DNA of 5,979 bases, from contig JABDJF010000228.1 of assembly GCA_013002645.1 (NCBI GenBank), positions 1-5,979 on the forward strand, in the 5' to 3' direction. The notes beneath the pieces were generated by a model. It did no database searches and was not told where the DNA came from. It was given only the letters and a program-made list of their open reading frames with translations. The translations under genes and the position numbers were made by a program. Shown here in pieces: positions 5,644-5,979 of the stretch (position 1 is its first letter; every line of letters starts with the position of its first letter). The DNA is from Myxococcales bacterium. GTDB lineage: Bacteria > Myxococcota_A > Polyangia > Polyangiales > Houyiibacteriaceae.

Positions 5644-5979
5644 ATGACCGAAGCGATTCAGACCGAGAACCTCGTGGACAGCTCGCTCCGTGAAAGCTGG
5701 GCGCTCTTCAAGGACGACCTCGTGCTCTACGTCGTCGCGTCTCTATTGGTGTTCGTGATCTCGGCTGTGAGCCTAGGTCTGTGCGCTGGGCCCATGATCG
5801 TCGGTTTCATCAAACTGGTTCGAAAGAGAATGCGCGGAGAGACGGCCACGGCCACGGACGTGTTCGACGGGTTTTCCGAGTTTGGCGCGAGTCTAATCGC
5901 CATGATCCTGATCGGCCTTGGCGTCTTCATCGGTTCGATGCTGCTGGTCGTGCCGGGCGTGCTCTTCGCCTTCATCACC
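5644..5979 (+). CDS. Integral membrane protein, 3' end cut by window edge
   Basis: The frame opens at ATG 5644 after a strong Shine-Dalgarno and stays open for all 112 codons to the right edge; the C-terminus is missing. An N-terminal amphipathic stretch (SLRESWALFKDDL, 14-26) leads into a first hydrophobic segment (about 27-46). A GPMIVGFIKLVRKRMRG segment (49-65) follows, then a polar linker containing DVFDGF (72-77) and a second membrane segment (about 83-103) running into LVVPGVLFAFIT. The pattern 'W.L.k.d...y', 'GPm..G', 'D.F.GF' and 'l..vPGv' resembles multi-pass proteins of the DUF975/YciC-like kind, recalled from memory. No function can be assigned. Basic residues at 58-65 favour that loop being cytoplasmic. 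It is divergent from the esterase, with 52 bp between starts. Confidence 0.85.
   Translation, partial: MTEAIQTENLVDSSLRESWALFKDDLVLYVVASLLVFVISAVSLGLCAGPMIVGFIKLVRKRMRGETATATDVFDGFSEFGASLIAMILIGLGVFIGSMLLVVPGVLFAFIT

Noticed and set aside
5616..5693. 25-codon upstream ORF (ATG at 5616) overlapping the membrane protein start
   Set aside because: It contains the Shine-Dalgarno of the real gene and has none of its own. No attenuation-like codon run is present. Leaderless initiation from a start near 5614 is possible but unsupported.
5848..5860. Short tandem GGCCAC repeat in the membrane protein gene
   Set aside because: Two copies encoding a Thr-Ala repeat; too short to be meaningful in GC-rich coding DNA.

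Overview
The window is a GC-rich bacterial chromosome segment (GC clearly above 60% by eye). It holds seven protein-coding genes, packed tightly and on both strands. There are no RNA genes, mobile elements or CRISPR arrays, and no stretch over 300 bases lacks a gene. The gene set (zinc alcohol dehydrogenase, acyl-CoA dehydrogenase, two serine hydrolases, a HAD phosphatase) suggests an aerobic, lipid-degrading, high-GC Gram-negative such as a myxobacterial or other deltaproteobacteria-like lineage. That placement is inference from protein style only and is weak.

Layout from left to right: (1) a zinc-dependent alcohol dehydrogenase on the minus strand, cut by the left edge; (2) a 126-bp divergent intergenic region with a perfect 7-bp-arm inverted repeat and a weak promoter; (3) an alpha/beta hydrolase on the plus strand; (4) after a 35-bp convergent gap, an acyl-CoA dehydrogenase on the minus strand, with (5) a HAD-IB phosphatase just upstream on the same strand and 37 bp away, probably co-transcribed; (6) a divergent plus-strand gene joining a DNA polymerase X/beta-like N-terminal helix-hairpin-helix module to a C-terminal domain that is not a polymerase; (7) a phospholipase/carboxylesterase on the minus strand whose 3' end overlaps gene 6 by 7 bp; (8) a 52-bp divergent region with overlapping -10 elements on both strands; (9) the start of an integral membrane protein with a near-perfect Shine-Dalgarno, cut by the right edge.

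Functionally, the dehydrogenases and hydrolases fit a general role in alcohol, ester and acyl-CoA turnover, but alternating strands mean they are not one operon. Only the HAD and acyl-CoA dehydrogenase genes look co-transcribed. The most interesting items are the polymerase-like HhH protein without a polymerase, the compact bidirectional promoter that may give a leaderless esterase mRNA, and two dyad-symmetric sites in divergent intergenic regions. I see no clear evidence of a wholly new multi-gene system.
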